Under the pieces are notes generated by a model. That model saw nothing but the letters and a program-made list of their open reading frames with translations, made no database searches and was not told where the DNA came from. The translations under genes and the position numbers were made by a program. DNA of 13,651 nt, taken from positions 1 through 13,651 of the forward strand of contig DAWR01000220.1 in NCBI GenBank assembly GCA_002506015.1, in the 5' to 3' direction. This document shows positions 12,816 through 13,651 of this stretch, piece by piece. Every line of letters begins with the position of its first letter. The stretch's first letter is position 1. This stretch comes from Candidatus Methanogasteraceae archaeon UBA261. GTDB lineage: Archaea; Halobacteriota; Methanosarcinia; Methanosarcinales; Methanogasteraceae.

Positions 12816-12829
12816 GGGCGGGTGCCCGC
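12816..12829 (+). terminator. GC-rich hairpin after the iron-sulfur gene
   Basis: GCGGG (12818-12822) and CCCGC (12825-12829) can pair, within GGGCGGGTGCCCGC, 24 nt after the stop at 12792. The loop is very short and no T tract follows, so it is a weak terminator candidate. Confidence 0.3.
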
Positions 12830-12933
12830 TTCACAAAGTATGCTGTGCGAGTATGAATTTTGCTCGGCACGCCCGTGTGATCTTGTGGTTATGCCCCACA
12901 CCACCACAACTTGAGATTTTTAATGATGGCAAA

Positions 12934-12982
12934 ACAGAGACCACCGAGGAGATCCCTTCTGTGCGATCTGTGCACTCTGTGG
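12934..12982 (-). repeat. Degenerate 9-nt-period repeat, copy 3
   Basis: Minus strand units ACAGAGTGC, ACAGATCGC, ACAGAAGGG are followed by an inverted part CTCGGTGGTCTCTGT. It lies just before the IS66 remnant. Same sequence style as copies 1 and 2. Confidence 0.45.
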
Positions 12983-12994
12983 TATGATTGTGCG

Positions 12995-13651
12995 CCATTA
13001 CAATCGCAGTTTATGCCGGTTGCTGAGTATGGCTAAACACATGCCCCAAAAGAAGGTAGATTCGGTAACAACACGATTGCTCAGGCGGTACTGCTGAAAT
13101 ATGAGGATAGACTACCTCACAGGAAGATCCGGAACACGCTGATACTGCATGTTGGATTAGATATAAGTCCTGCCACAATACTCGATCTCACTCGTCGTGC
13201 TGCTGATGCGGTTCAATCAGTATATGACGCAATTCTGGACCGAGTTCGCAACGCTTCTATCCTACATGCAGATGAAACGTCAATCAAAGTTCAGGGACAG
13301 AAATACTGGATATGGGTATTCACCACACCGTCAGAGACTTTTATTGTGATTCGGAAGAGCCGGGGCACAAAAGTCCTGATGGAGGTTCTGACGAGGAGAT
13401 TCAAGGGAATAATCGTGTGTGATGGCTGGAAACCGTATGCCAAATTTACAAACCGTATCCAGCGTTGTTGGGCACATCTACTGCGAGAATCAAATGATCT
13501 CGCAGAGAATATTGCGGAGGCGGTTCCTTTACACCGAGCACTCACGAGACTCTATCAAAAACTGACTGACGCACTTGAAAGTGATCCTCCGCCCGAAATT
13601 CGGGAGAAGCTGTTGCATAATGCGCAAGCAACGCTCAAACGATGGATCAAT
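12995..13651 (+). pseudogene. IS66-type transposase, broken at its 5' end and cut by the window edge
   Basis: The frame from 13037 to the window end encodes a family-typical IS66-like transposase core. It starts Thr-His-Ala-Pro-Lys-Glu-Gly-Arg-Phe-Gly-Asn-Asn, continues with Leu-Lys-Tyr-Glu-Asp-Arg-Leu-Pro, then carries the first catalytic Asp in HADETSIKVQG (about 13262-13294) and the second in VCDGWKPY (about 13415-13438), followed by QRCWAHLLRE. The third acidic residue would lie beyond the window. A TAA at 13034-13036 interrupts the frame; upstream codons (Pro-Val-Ala-Glu-Tyr-Gly) look like a continuation, so a nonsense change or truncation is likely. No start codon with a ribosome binding site precedes the core and the usual zinc-finger N-terminus is missing. 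This is a mobile-element remnant or decayed copy. Confidence 0.8.

Larger units (their letters stand above)
12793..12994. other. Intergenic region with a degenerate repeat, before the IS66 remnant
   Basis: No gene is seen. It holds the weak hairpin above and a degenerate 9-nt-period repeat (12934-12982). I could not identify an insertion-sequence terminal inverted repeat here, so the left end of the IS66-type element is unresolved. Confidence 0.35.

Overview
The window looks like a methanogen-type or anaerobic methane/alkane-oxidising euryarchaeon (class Methanomicrobia in the broad sense). The evidence is a tetrahydromethanopterin biosynthesis gene (mptD), formylmethanofuran dehydrogenase genes (fwdB, fwdD), an NrpR-type nitrogen regulator domain, the small chromatin protein MC1, and TATA-like boxes about 27 bp upstream of start codons, as in leaderless archaeal transcripts. 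MC1 narrows it towards Methanosarcinales/Halobacteria-related lineages, including ANME or Syntrophoarchaeum-like groups. That placement is inference.

Layout. 1-1300 is gene-poor: an open frame cut by the left edge, one small Cys-containing conserved protein (448-666) followed by a terminator-like hairpin, and a stretch of decayed sequence. 1308-3197 (+) is a tight C1 operon, mptD-fwdB-fwdD, whose FwdB lacks the cysteine that normally binds W/Mo. 3520-5308 (-) is a two-gene module, an OLD/DUF3696-like AAA ATPase followed by an overlapping PIN-domain protein, resembling a defence or toxin-type pair. 5435-6211 (-) is an NrpR domain protein without a DNA-binding domain.

6650-9876 (-) is the most unusual part: a five-gene operon of two tandem V4R-like Cys proteins, a Roadblock/LC7 protein, a fusion of a degenerate KaiC-like domain with a COG2229-type small GTPase, and a second KaiC-like ATPase with intact Walker motifs. 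Spacing is minimal (4-nt overlaps, 1-12-nt gaps), so the products probably act together. I read it as a signalling switch: V4R-like sensors, Roadblock regulator, G protein, and RecA-fold ATPase output. A Cys-rich DUF3795-like gene (9910-10293) lies just upstream on the same strand.

10370-11887 (+) is a TrkA-N/DHH-DHHA1 phosphoesterase, convergent with MC1 (11917-12201, -) across a 9-bp-stem palindrome. MC1 is divergent from an iron-sulfur protein (12334-12792, +) that could serve Fwd-type electron transfer. The right edge holds a broken IS66-type transposase running off the window. Three copies of a degenerate repeat with a 9-nt period lie in the intergenic regions. I found no CRISPR array, tRNA or rRNA.
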